A stretch of DNA of 51,969 nucleotides from a virus (IMGVR_UViG_3300027851_000037:1-51969), one strand, 5' to 3'. Counted from the first letter of the stretch, positions 40,169-47,867 are shown. Numbers and translations: made by a program. The notes: generated by a model not told the origin, from the sequence alone.

Positions 40169-40439
40169 TTGTTTTCTCTTTTTTGGGTTTTCTAAGATTC
40201 TTCCTGATGAATGTCACTATCTTTTCGGCCCCCTTCTCACAATCTGAAAAGGAGATGGTCTCTGATGTCGAGGGTTCGAAAGGGTAGGGCGTGATAAGTA
40301 GTTTTTTTGGAGCCTCTTTAATCCCTGCCTTTTGGAGTTTTGCCCCAAGGTGGAACCATAGCCATGTTTCATTACAGACAATGAAAAATTCATGCTGATG
40401 GTCAAGTTCTGAGTAGTTGTGTCCGATAACTGCTGTCAT
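40161..40439 (-). CDS. Unknown small protein, 92 aa
   Basis: The product is mixed alpha/beta with a Trp/His-rich region (HQHEFFIVCNETWLWFHLG), then KKLLITPYPFEPSTSETISF and a basic tail (RKNLRKPKKEKTNV). No motif is recognised. It is coupled by overlap to the next gene. Similar reading-frame quality and operon position are the support for coding. Confidence 0.5.
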   Translation of the reverse strand: MTAVIGHNYSELDHQHEFFIVCNETWLWFHLGAKLQKAGIKEAPKKLLITPYPFEPSTSETISFSDCEKGAEKIVTFIRKNLRKPKKEKTNV

Positions 40440-40456
40440 AGTTTAGTTTGGTTTAG

Positions 40457-40921
40457 TTATTTTTTAAAATCAAATACCTGTCTTTTGCCTGCAAGTCTTC
40501 GTATTATTGAGTACATTACAGACATTTCGTCTATATAATCGCGTGACTCAAAAGCTTCAGACTGCTTCTCAATCGTAATTTTTCCTTTGTCGTTACAATA
40601 TAATAAGCCCCATCCCTCTGGCAGCTCTTCAATTTTAATAAGGCCGCTAGGACATAGGTAGTATCTGTTAGAGCCAATGCCATTACCATTTTGTCTATGC
40701 CATTTTCTCCTATCAGCAAAGAAATCACTTCTAGAAACTTTAACTTCTACAAGTACGGTTTCGCTTGCACCGCGATATCCGTATATGTCAGGGGCCTCCC
40801 CACATGACGAAGTAAATTCAGTAACTACATAGTTGCACCTAACAAACCAAGGTTTTGCATTTTTAAGGAATTCGGCCCCTCTCTTACAGAGCATGGTGTG
40901 TGGGTTGACTCTCTTGTTCAT
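40457..40921 (-). CDS. Putative PD-(D/E)XK-type nuclease (MmcB-like)
   Basis: The start is the ATG that overlaps the previous stop (ATGA at 40921); an upstream in-frame Met is rejected because it would overlap more. The 154-aa product has a restriction-nuclease-like core: D45 in CGEAPDIYG, then E59 and K61 in LVEVKVSRSDF, spaced as D...ExK, with a downstream WHRQ. Relatives of the 'APD..G...EVKvSrsDF' type have been linked to DNA repair (MmcB-like). Possible roles are branch or ssDNA cleavage in recombination, or host DNA breakdown. Confidence 0.65.
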   Translation of the reverse strand: MNKRVNPHTMLCKRGAEFLKNAKPWFVRCNYVVTEFTSSCGEAPDIYGYRGASETVLVEVKVSRSDFFADRRKWHRQNGNGIGSNRYYLCPSGLIKIEELPEGWGLLYCNDKGKITIEKQSEAFESRDYIDEMSVMYSIIRRLAGKRQVFDFKK

Positions 40922-41112
40922 AAATTCCCCGGTATTGCAGATGGGTTCCAATCAAACTCCTTGGAGTCAATGCAGCTTCCGGCTGAATCGTTCAGGGTTC
41001 GGCCTATGTTTTTCTTAACACACTTATAGAGTTTTCTCTCCCCTTTGTAGTAGCGCTTGAGGTTATTGCAATCCTTGCATCTCGCCTCTCTAGTGCATGT
41101 TATTATTGCCAT
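40918..41112 (-). CDS. Small Cys-rich putative zinc protein, 64 aa
   Basis: The pattern TCTREARCKDCNNLKRYYKG, then KCVKK and GSCIDSKEFDWNP gives up to six Cys, with C-x2-C in CKDC. Proteins of this 'C.dC..f..yykG' form are widespread in Bacteroidetes phages and are unstudied. It starts 10 bp after the preceding gene and overlaps the next by 4 bp. Confidence 0.6.
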   Translation of the reverse strand: MAIITCTREARCKDCNNLKRYYKGERKLYKCVKKNIGRTLNDSAGSCIDSKEFDWNPSAIPGNL

Positions 41113-41122
41113 TTTGTACTAT

Positions 41123-41299
41123 TTACTTGGTCCCGTAAATCTCTGCATCGACAAGCTCCCATATCTTTCCATCGCATACATGTTCGTGTATCATTTTAAG
41201 GTCTTGCTCTGCTTGCTCAAAATCATTCTCCATGTATATCCTTACTATGGTTGCGTTGCCCTCTCCTTGGTAATAGGTTGTCAATACTTTTGCTGTCAT
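41123..41299 (-). CDS. Unknown small protein, 58 aa
   Basis: ATG at 41299 gives a 58-codon frame ending in TAA at 41123. The product reads MTAKVLTTYYQGEGNATIVR, a strand-rich start, then MENDFEQAEQDLKMIHEH and KIWELVDAEIYG, giving a beta-beta-alpha-beta feel. It fills the gap between two genes with spacers of 6 and 10 bp, which supports its reality. No family is recognised. Confidence 0.6.
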   Translation of the reverse strand: MTAKVLTTYYQGEGNATIVRIYMENDFEQAEQDLKMIHEHVCDGKIWELVDAEIYGTK

Positions 41300-41305
41300 A
41301 GCCTG

Positions 41306-41491
41306 TTACTTGTTTTGTTTGTTAAACCTTATTTTCCTCTCAGCGTTATGGACATTGATTGCCCTTGTCGCTTCACCATAGCTCATATAAGCCTTGTGTA
41401 GATTTACCCACCAGAATAACCACTTCACCTGTGGTTGGTAGATATCGCCAACTCTGGTCACTCTGTACTTCTTCTCTTTAAATTCTTTCAT
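41306..41491 (-). CDS. Unknown small basic protein, 61 aa
   Basis: The protein reads RVTRVGDIYQPQVKWLFWWV followed by MSYGEATRAINVHNAERKIR. The Trp/Phe patch and basic end resemble small phage proteins found next to one another in Bacteroidetes phage early regions. It starts 5 bp after the radical SAM gene. Function is unknown. Confidence 0.55.
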   Translation of the reverse strand: MKEFKEKKYRVTRVGDIYQPQVKWLFWWVNLHKAYMSYGEATRAINVHNAERKIRFNKQNK

Positions 41492-41496
41492 ATTTG

Positions 41497-42330
41497 TTAT
41501 TGATTAAAAATGTTGTAGTCTTTATCTACATTACAATTCGCATCCGGGAAAACATCGAATTGTTTTCTGATGGATTCCTTCCAATACACCTTTGCATGGT
41601 AATTGGCAAGAGTATTTACAACCCCAAGATTAAAGCCGCGTAACCTATCATAAAATGATTTATCAACCTTTTGTCCGGACATCAAACCGATTTTGTATAA
41701 GTCGCAGAATCCTTTTGTTTTCCGAATCATTTCAAGACTGCTCTCAAAGTCGATTATCGGCTCAATGCTTGCAAAAGTCTTAAACCCGGCATCGTGGAGT
41801 TTCTTCATTGCCTCAATTCGCTCCTGGTTGGTTGATGCACCCTTTTCAAGTTCATCGTGGCCGGTAAGGGTGAAGCCGAAAGCAATAAGTTTACTAAATG
41901 CCATGAATTTTACTTTTTCATAGGCTTTGTTTTCGTCTTCAAAAATCACATGAATACTATCTACACGCTTTGTGAGAATTTTAACTGGAACTTTGTGTTT
42001 AATGGAAATGCCAATAGCATCTTTTGTCAATCCAACAGTTTCAGGCAGCATCGGATCTGTTGAGAAACTAAAGAAAATACCATGCTTTTGAAGCTCCGGA
42101 AGGTTCGCCTGGAGTTCTTTGTAAAACACATCAATTGCGTGAGTTTCGTCCTTAAAACACTTCTTCAAGGTAGGCTTTTCACCCCCCAGGATCATTGCGC
42201 CCCTGCCTTTCTTAAGGTAGCAGTATTCGCACCCATTCGAGCAGCCAACATAAAAGTTGCATGCCCATTTCGCGTATTCAGCAGCTTTCCCCGCCGGCTG
42301 ATATATCGCTTTTCCTTTAAAGTTTGCCAT
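41497..42330 (-). CDS. Radical SAM protein
   Basis: The 277-aa protein has the iron-sulphur binding motif C30-x3-C34-x2-C37 (YVGCSNGCEYCYLKKG), preceded by C24 in AKWACNFYVG. Downstream, FFSFSTDPMLPETVGLTKDA, KHKVPVKILTKRVDS, FGFTLTGHDELE and FASIEPIIDFESSLEMI show the successive beta-alpha repeats of the partial TIM barrel that binds SAM. The pattern is nearest to spore-photoproduct-lyase-like and Rv2578c-like proteins, without proof of either. It could repair or modify DNA, or modify another molecule. It lies in a coupled early operon 2 bp after the zinc-motif gene. Confidence 0.85.
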   Translation of the reverse strand: MANFKGKAIYQPAGKAAEYAKWACNFYVGCSNGCEYCYLKKGRGAMILGGEKPTLKKCFKDETHAIDVFYKELQANLPELQKHGIFFSFSTDPMLPETVGLTKDAIGISIKHKVPVKILTKRVDSIHVIFEDENKAYEKVKFMAFSKLIAFGFTLTGHDELEKGASTNQERIEAMKKLHDAGFKTFASIEPIIDFESSLEMIRKTKGFCDLYKIGLMSGQKVDKSFYDRLRGFNLGVVNTLANYHAKVYWKESIRKQFDVFPDANCNVDKDYNIFNQ

Positions 42331-42332
42331 GA

Positions 42333-42968
42333 TTATCCCTCCCTTGACATTTGCTCATTCCCCGCGCATTTGGCAGAACAAAATTTCATGTACTTTTCTG
42401 TTACATAAGCCTTGCTTTCAAAGCGATTCTCCCAGCTATTCCAAACTTGTTTCCGGCCTCTTCCGTAGATTTTGCGTTGAATAAGGTTTTCGATGGGTGT
42501 CTGTTTGCGGCAGTAAGCACAAGGCTCGTAGCCTTCGCGCGGTGCGTAAAGTTCGCGCCTTCGTGTAGACTCCTCTTCTAGGTCTTTTTGAAAAAACGAA
42601 AGGCCCTGTTCAGGTTTGATTTCGCTGTATCTGTACGCGCCAGAGCCGGTGTCCTTATACTTAACGATAACACGCCTTTCTGCCTTGTTTATCAAATCAA
42701 TGTATTCCGCATATTGCGTAATATGTTTATTAGTTGGCCTCTTGCCATCATCAACCAAATAGGGCTTATTAATGCTCCTCCCATCAATTGAATAACAGAT
42801 GCCAAATCCGACTATTTCTATCTGCTTAATATTGCCAATTGGGTCAACTCTAAACAAGGTCTCTGCCTTTGGATGTTTCTCGAAAAATTCATTGAGGTGA
42901 GACTCTTCAATTTGAGTACTTTCTGCGCGCAGCCTGTTCCATTGCGCTTGTAATGTTTCCTTTTTCAT
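42333..42968 (-). CDS. Unknown protein with C-terminal zinc-binding motif, 211 aa
   Basis: Residues 1-130 have an alpha/beta region (LFRVDPIGNIKQIEIVGFG and RVIVKYKDTGSGAYRYSEI). The C-terminal part has CAYCRKQ and, 45 residues on, CSAKCAG, spaced as a treble-clef-like zinc site. ATGA overlap couples it to the RuvC-like gene upstream, and it precedes the radical SAM gene by 2 bp. A DNA- or RNA-binding role is a guess. No family is recognised. Confidence 0.5.
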   Translation of the reverse strand: MKKETLQAQWNRLRAESTQIEESHLNEFFEKHPKAETLFRVDPIGNIKQIEIVGFGICYSIDGRSINKPYLVDDGKRPTNKHITQYAEYIDLINKAERRVIVKYKDTGSGAYRYSEIKPEQGLSFFQKDLEEESTRRRELYAPREGYEPCAYCRKQTPIENLIQRKIYGRGRKQVWNSWENRFESKAYVTEKYMKFCSAKCAGNEQMSREG

Positions 42969-43513
42969 CGTTTTGGTAATTTAGAAGGTACTTTAATTGT
43001 CATTGGTAACTCAGCTTTGTCCCATCCGATTAGAGCTGCATCTCTCATCTCCTGATTTGACCTCTTTGGAAAACCGGTAATGAATTGCTCAATTTCCCCC
43101 TGGGTAATCTTTCCCTTTGGGCCACTCCATCCCTTACGGAGGGGCTGTACTTCTTGCACTTCAATACCATAATATCTGAGCATTTCAATTATCTTTCTAC
43201 CGGTCTCGTGGTTCCTTCCGTTTTTGTTAGAAATATTCTCATTAACGCGGCTAGAGTTTGTGTGATACTTCCCGGACTTATCATAATAGCCCTTGTGATA
43301 GTTCGCGGTATTTTTCAGCCACGCGGCCTCAACATAGACATCAATTCTCCTACCTATTGATATGGACCAACACACTCCTTTAACGCGCTCAATCAGTTCG
43401 GGGAACTTCAGACATTCGCAATGGACTAGCTTCTCGCACGCAACATCTATGAGCGCCAGACCTGATTCAGCCGCATCAGGATCTATGGCAATTATATAAT
43501 CTGCTTTTTCCAT
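42965..43513 (-). CDS. RuvC-like Holliday junction resolvase
   Basis: The 182-aa protein has the RNase H-like core expected of phage RuvC relatives: IAIDPDAAESGLAL (D11, D13) as the first strand, E62 in VYVEAAW as the second acidic residue and RSNQEMRDAALIGW (D158) as the C-terminal acid on a helix. It would cut branched recombination intermediates before packaging. It is encoded after two DnaA-like genes and 6 bp after the HTH gene that precedes it. Length is close to normal for RuvC. Confidence 0.8.
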   Translation of the reverse strand: MEKADYIIAIDPDAAESGLALIDVACEKLVHCECLKFPELIERVKGVCWSISIGRRIDVYVEAAWLKNTANYHKGYYDKSGKYHTNSSRVNENISNKNGRNHETGRKIIEMLRYYGIEVQEVQPLRKGWSGPKGKITQGEIEQFITGFPKRSNQEMRDAALIGWDKAELPMTIKVPSKLPKR

Positions 43514-43519
43514 GTTGAT

Positions 43520-43846
43520 TTATTGTATTGCTCTTTCTTGTTGAGTGAGCAGATAACGATATGCTGCATACCAATTTTTATCCGTTTTGGCCACTTTCAG
43601 CAAGTCTCTGTAATGAGAAAGGCTGATGTTCAAAAGGTCGGCAATCATCTGTTTTGGCAGGCTCTTGTCGTGGCATACGCGGATGAATTCATATCTCGCA
43701 TATTTAACGCTGTTATTGTTTCTTGTTTGCCTTCTTATTTTGTCCTCCGACACATTGAAGGTTTTGCAAACTTTTTTCATTGTTCGCCTTGCTTTGAACC
43801 TGTAACTCATTTGTACAAGCCTGCTTTTTAAGGAAATAGTTGTCAT
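43520..43846 (-). CDS. DnaA domain IV-like HTH protein, shorter copy
   Basis: The product has the order seen in the C-terminal DNA-binding domain of DnaA: FNVSEDKIRRQTRNNNSVKY, then YEFIRVCHDKSLPKQMIADLL and LSHYRDLLKVAKT. The start is uncertain: Met codons at 43846, 43810 and 43780 all lie inside the 3' end of the upstream gene. The overlap with its neighbour, up to 134 bp in another frame, is unusually long. It has no AAA+ domain. A role at the phage origin or as a regulator is inferred from the fold. Confidence 0.6.
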   Translation of the reverse strand: MTTISLKSRLVQMSYRFKARRTMKKVCKTFNVSEDKIRRQTRNNNSVKYARYEFIRVCHDKSLPKQMIADLLNISLSHYRDLLKVAKTDKNWYAAYRYLLTQQERAIQ

Positions 43847-44282
43847 AGTTGTGTTTGTTTATTAATTGTGAAATATCTTTAGCTTTTGCTCTAAATTCTT
43901 TATCAACCTCGTATAAATTTTGGTATCTCTTTTTGTGATATATGATATCGGCATGGGTGAATCCTGAAAACATCAAAGCAAGGGAGCGCATTGAAGGGAA
44001 TATGTTTGTCAGAAGAACCTCATGGATAAGTATTGTCTTTGCATCAACAACCCGGTCTTTTCTAGTTCTCGCCCTTATCTGTTCAACAGTAACTCTCATC
44101 TGACTCGCTACTATACTACCAAGAGCCTTGAACCTGTCTGTTGTTGCTGTGCTGAATATCTCAAATGGTCCTTCAAAAGCATAGTCAGGTTCATTGAGAG
44201 CGGCCCAAAACTCATGGTACACATATCTAGGAATCTCGCTCTTGTACTTCTTTAACATCTTCAGTAGTTGCCTCTGCCCCAT
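43713..44282 (-). CDS. DnaA domain IV-like HTH protein, longer copy
   Basis: Residues 60-130 resemble the DnaA DNA-binding domain: VTVEQIRARTRKDRVVDAKT (with the R-R/K-x-VDA signature), then HEVLLTNIFPSMRSLALMF and FTHADIIYHKKRYQNLYEVD, where the helix order and 'H.tv.ya..k' pattern match. The N-terminal 55 residues are aromatic-rich. A basic Gln/Asn-rich tail overlaps the next gene. Relatives occur in many phages and plasmids. It has no ATPase domain, so it may load onto DnaA boxes or act as a repressor of replication. Confidence 0.65.
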   Translation of the reverse strand: MGQRQLLKMLKKYKSEIPRYVYHEFWAALNEPDYAFEGPFEIFSTATTDRFKALGSIVASQMRVTVEQIRARTRKDRVVDAKTILIHEVLLTNIFPSMRSLALMFSGFTHADIIYHKKRYQNLYEVDKEFRAKAKDISQLINKHNYDNYFLKKQACTNELQVQSKANNEKSLQNLQCVGGQNKKANKKQ

Positions 44283-44331
44283 AATCTTCCTCCTCCTCAG
44301 TTAAGTTATACCTCTGCTTTCTGCATCCCAA

Positions 44332-44418
44332 CTATAGGGTTATGCAAAGCCCGATTAGTGAAAGCCCTCCGATAATCAGCAGGACTAATTCTCTTGAATC
44401 TGTGATTTCGATTTTCAT
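44332..44418 (-). CDS. 28-aa membrane microprotein
   Basis: A 28-codon frame from ATG 44418 to TAG 44332 lies in the gap between the DUF551 and HTH genes, 2 bp from the former. The N-terminal MKIEITDSRE is polar; the rest (LVLLIIGGLSLIGLCITL) is one membrane segment. Length and place suggest a genuine phage microprotein, as in membrane-active early genes. A 49-bp gap follows it. It could also be a chance frame. Confidence 0.4.
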   Translation of the reverse strand: MKIEITDSRELVLLIIGGLSLIGLCITL

Positions 44419-44420
44419 GG

Positions 44421-44822
44421 TTATTCAATTTCTTTCCAATGGGTAATATCACCTAACAATGCGATAGAAGGTAAAGACCAATAATCTTTGAATGTTTTTG
44501 GGTAGTTTCCTATGCCATCACCTCTCCCATATTCTTGCCCTTCTTTTTCGGCTTGATGCAGCCTTGAAAGTAGTATATCCACATTTCCCGAATATTTATT
44601 TGGTCTTTTAACCAAAACAGCCACCCCGTATTTAGGCAATTTTTCCTCAATCGGAATCCATCTTGTTTTCTCTTGCCAATACTTGTTGGTAAAATCTACT
44701 CCTGCCTTAAAATCATTAAGACATTGAAGTTTTTGTTCTTCTAAAGAACCTTCCTCATAGACATCAGTGTATATTCTTTCCTGATATTCATTTGCAGCTT
44801 TTTCAATTTCTTCTGTTTTCAT
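44421..44822 (-). CDS. DUF551-family protein
   Basis: The 133-aa product has the DUF551 pattern: WIPIEEKLPKYGVAVLV (residues 55-71) and the C-terminal SIALLGDITHWKEIE. An N-terminal part (EEIEKAANEYQERIYTDVYE and FKAGVDFTNKYWQEK) is a common addition in Bacteroidetes phages. The family is widespread in phages and has no established function. It follows the methyltransferase gene by 2 bp. Confidence 0.85.
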   Translation of the reverse strand: MKTEEIEKAANEYQERIYTDVYEEGSLEEQKLQCLNDFKAGVDFTNKYWQEKTRWIPIEEKLPKYGVAVLVKRPNKYSGNVDILLSRLHQAEKEGQEYGRGDGIGNYPKTFKDYWSLPSIALLGDITHWKEIE

Positions 44823-44824
44823 AA

Positions 44825-46549
44825 TTACCTCTCTACTTTTTCAAGTTTATACTCATATAATTGTTCGGCCAGAGCTGCACATAAAGCCCTCGACATGTTC
44901 ACCTCAACCGCATTGCCGATATACTTTTTCTGTTCTGCTTGTGTGCCGAGTAGTTTGTAAGTCTTTGGAAAGCCCATAATCTGTTTCAGTTCGGGTATCT
45001 TCAACATTCTCATTTTGATGTCAATGATTCCGTACAGAGCCATGAACTCCTTGATTCTTATCATTGCCGGAGAGTCTGTCTCAAAAATGATGATGATTGC
45101 TTCTCCCTGTTCAGTCGCAACTAAATAAGGAGGCATTTTATCCATTCTGGCAATTAGGGTGAAGCAAGGCTTTTCCACATCTCCGCCTGAAGAGTTAAAT
45201 TGAGGATTCATCAGATAATGCCACTTCCTGTTCGCTGTAATCACTTGTGAAGGCTCGTCAACAGATGCCCCAACATTGTTAAAGTTGGTGTTCATTATCC
45301 AAGGTTTCAGGGTTACAAGGTTATGCTTTGGACTTGTGGTAACAGTACCGGCCGGAGTATCTATTGGGGCAGGGCTGCCATTTCCGTACTGCATATCAAG
45401 AAACTGAGGCGTAGCAAGTGCAAACCTGTCAACTGTTGTAACAGTAGGGCAGGGGTTGTCAATGCTTGAAACATTGTCTCCATTGCCATAATATGCAGAT
45501 AGAAAACTCGGTGAAACAAGTGCATGGTTGTCTTTGCACTTAATTGTGTGTGCAGGACCTTCGATTCCGATATTTTTGCTATCAGGATGGCCGGAGTAGT
45601 ATTTTGAAAGGAATTGAGCTGACACAATCCCCAACCTGCCTTGGCATGAAATAACAGGTGAAGGCTCTTCAAGACTTGGAGGGATATGCTTACCGGTTTT
45701 TCCGTTGGTGGAATTATATTTCATAATCCACTTATCTTTTCCGCCTGCAACAAACTTTATCAGCCCTGCATGGATTCTCTCCAGAGTCTTTTCAGAAAGA
45801 GGTTTTTTCCGAGTGAATATTGACTCCCCTTCATCTTTGAGGTCAAGGACATCCTTAACTGCTTTCCATCTTTCTAAACGACCAAAAAGACCTCCTCCGG
45901 TCACTGATTTTGCATGAGTGGGTTCTGGCCATGATATAGGCAGACCTTTCTTTGCAAATTGTCCGAAGTATCTCTTTCTTGCTGTATAGGCTCCATAGTC
46001 AGCAGAGTTGCAAATCTTCCAATCGTAGTTATATCCATATTTGCAGATATTTTTCACCCAACGGAGATAACTCCTGCCACGATCCATTGAGATAGGCTTT
46101 CCGTTCTCGTCCACATCACCCCAACTCATAAACTCTTCCACATTCTCAATGTGAATGAAATCAGGGTTTATTTCGTCAATGTATCTAAACAGGTGTTCTG
46201 CAAGTGTCCTAGAGTCTGCATCCCTGGACTGACCGCCTTTGGCTTTGCTGAAGTTTGTGCATTCCAAACTGGCCCATAGTACCACAAGAGCTTCGGGATA
46301 TTTCGCCCTCATTGCGTTCAGATGGGTAATCATAGGGGAGAGTTCAAGAGTGCGGATATCCTCTGTAAAGTGGAGCGTTTCGGGGTGATTCTCGGAGTGA
46401 GAAAGAATTGCGTTAATGTCGTGATTGACACAAGCAACAACCCTTGCACACTTCTGGCCGTTTAACTGTGCGAATTCAACACCTGTGCTCGTTCCGCCTG
46501 CACCGGAGAATAAATCTATGTAGAGTAGTTGTATGTTTTCTTGGTTCAT
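44825..46549 (-). CDS. Cytosine-C5 DNA methyltransferase with repeat-containing target domain
   Basis: Start is ATG 46549 (MNQENIQ), one base after the stop of the intact form of the upstream gene; an earlier in-frame ATG at 46585 overlaps it. The 574-aa enzyme has motif I DLFSGAGGTSTG (12-23), a catalytic Cys (C97) in LECTNFSKAKGG where classical enzymes have PCQ, ENV (135-137), a motif VIII-like RKRYFG (191-196), and C-terminal IGNAV near 545. Between VIII and X, about residues 290-440 hold several copies of a ~38-residue unit with 'SPSFLSAYYGNGD', 'TPQFLDMQYGNGS' and 'NPQFNSSGGDV'. It likely modifies phage DNA to block host restriction. Confidence 0.88.
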   Translation of the reverse strand: MNQENIQLLYIDLFSGAGGTSTGVEFAQLNGQKCARVVACVNHDINAILSHSENHPETLHFTEDIRTLELSPMITHLNAMRAKYPEALVVLWASLECTNFSKAKGGQSRDADSRTLAEHLFRYIDEINPDFIHIENVEEFMSWGDVDENGKPISMDRGRSYLRWVKNICKYGYNYDWKICNSADYGAYTARKRYFGQFAKKGLPISWPEPTHAKSVTGGGLFGRLERWKAVKDVLDLKDEGESIFTRKKPLSEKTLERIHAGLIKFVAGGKDKWIMKYNSTNGKTGKHIPPSLEEPSPVISCQGRLGIVSAQFLSKYYSGHPDSKNIGIEGPAHTIKCKDNHALVSPSFLSAYYGNGDNVSSIDNPCPTVTTVDRFALATPQFLDMQYGNGSPAPIDTPAGTVTTSPKHNLVTLKPWIMNTNFNNVGASVDEPSQVITANRKWHYLMNPQFNSSGGDVEKPCFTLIARMDKMPPYLVATEQGEAIIIIFETDSPAMIRIKEFMALYGIIDIKMRMLKIPELKQIMGFPKTYKLLGTQAEQKKYIGNAVEVNMSRALCAALAEQLYEYKLEKVER

Positions 46550-46550
46550 T

Positions 46551-47238
46551 TTAAAATATCCTTTTTTGTTGTGCGTGTTGTTCAAATCTCTTTACAGAGT
46601 CTTTAAAGTATTTTTCATCTTTCTCAAACCCCATGAATGGGGCTCCGGCCTTGTGTGCTGCTATTCTGCTTGAGCCACTTCCAAGATGGGTGTCTAAAAT
46701 ACCCCCCCCCTATGAAGTATTTGGATATCAGCCACTCATAGAGTTTTACGGGCTTTTGATGCGGATGAACTTTGTCGCCTTGCTCGCAAGTAGCAAACCC
46801 ATTCCAAGATAAAGTGACCTTAATCAGAGGATATTTTGTGATATTTGTCCATGCAATCTCACCTGCAGAACCATGCTGCAATTCAGCATCTTTTAACTTA
46901 TCCCAGAATATGATATTATTGGATGGAGTCAAGTAGTTCCAATAATAATTTGCACCCCAAATAATTTGATTTTGCGTAGCTCTGAATAGTTCCTCGAAAT
47001 AAGCCTCGGTAGGAATTGAATTGTTAAAATCGTTCCTATGCTTATAGAATTTTGCATGTTTGTCTTTTGTCCAATTCTGTCCAATTCCATACGGAGGATC
47101 TACAATAGCAAGCCCGAAGTATTTTTCAGGAATTTGCTTAAGCCCTTCCATGCAATCCATGAGATACACAACCGATACAATTCCTGTTTCAGAAATGAAT
47201 TCGTGCTTTGCCTGATATCCGGTGATTAGGTTGGTCAT
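46551..47238 (-). pseudogene. Amino-methyltransferase (beta class) interrupted by a G-tract frameshift
   Basis: The first frame (46624-47238) starts at 47238, overlapping the previous stop as ATGA. It has the catalytic DPPYGIG at residues 47-53, HGSAGEIAW and HPHQKPVKLYEW, the order of a beta-class N6-adenine or N4-cytosine enzyme. At a run of nine G (46702-46710) it leaves frame and gives a nonsense tail. The expected SAM-binding end, ILDTHLGSGSSRIAAHKAG then GFEKDEKYF, is present one frame away and ends at 46551. One fewer G (eight) would restore a 228-aa enzyme. This may be a real loss, an assembly error or phase variation. Confidence 0.75.
46702..46710 (-). repeat. G9 homopolymer at the methyltransferase frameshift
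   Basis: Nine C on the plus strand, read as nine G in the gene. It encodes part of the FIGGG loop just ahead of the SAM-binding motif. Slipped-strand change by one base would switch the gene between full-length and truncated forms. Confidence 0.8.
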
Positions 47239-47867
47239 TTCCTCACAAGTTTAAAATCATACACCCACACAAATGGATTGTTATCCCAAGTGCCTTTTCC
47301 GCTGATTTTGTCGATAAGGGCAGCATAGGCATCACTTGGTTGTAAATAACCTATTGGGTCAATGCTATTCATATTCAAAGCCCCTCCCATAACTTCAAAA
47401 ATTCCCTCTTTAATACAGTCCTCATCTGATATATCCTTCAACCTTTCGGCTCTGACTGCAGTTATCTCAATAAAATAACGAGCCGCTGATTCGGGCATAA
47501 AGAGTTTGTTTTTCCACCCTTTCAATCTTGATATAGAGTTTACACTGTTTAAAAACTCCTTATCTGTCAACCAATCGACCTTAGGTAAATATTTATAAAA
47601 GCACGAATTATCCTTTTCGTCAAAAATGAAATAAGGCTCTTTCAGGTAAACCTTTTCGCCTACTTTGTATTTTGGATTAACAGGGATGAGATTTACTCCG
47701 CCCCATCCATTATCATCTGTTTGCCAAATGCCGGTAATCACTCCGCTCATTGAGTTTGTTGAAACTTGAAAATGGCCTGTTCTCGACACAATCATTCTCC
47801 TTGTCTGAGTCTTTTCCCCTTTCACTACTTTGTGAAACAGAGGCTCTATAAAACATATTCCTTTCAT
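47235..47867 (-). CDS. ASCH-like / PUA-fold phage protein, 210 aa
   Basis: The opening MKGICFIEPLFHKVVKGEKT with KTQTRRM (19-25) matches the ASCH-type 'I.f......i..G.KTqTRR' signature of phage proteins, followed by YKVGEKVYLKEPYFI. ASCH proteins have a PUA-like fold and are thought to bind RNA or modified nucleotides. The C-terminal half contains FIEITAVRAERLKDISDEDC and a Trp/Phe/Val end. It overlaps the methyltransferase by 4 bp and could be related to modified bases. Function is not established. Confidence 0.75.
   Translation of the reverse strand: MKGICFIEPLFHKVVKGEKTQTRRMIVSRTGHFQVSTNSMSGVITGIWQTDDNGWGGVNLIPVNPKYKVGEKVYLKEPYFIFDEKDNSCFYKYLPKVDWLTDKEFLNSVNSISRLKGWKNKLFMPESAARYFIEITAVRAERLKDISDEDCIKEGIFEVMGGALNMNSIDPIGYLQPSDAYAALIDKISGKGTWDNNPFVWVYDFKLVRK

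Noticed and set aside
46624-46710. Programmed -1 frameshift in the methyltransferase
   Set aside because: Restoring the frame on G9 needs a +1 shift or loss of one G, and no slippery heptamer or stimulatory structure was evident; tract-length change is simpler.
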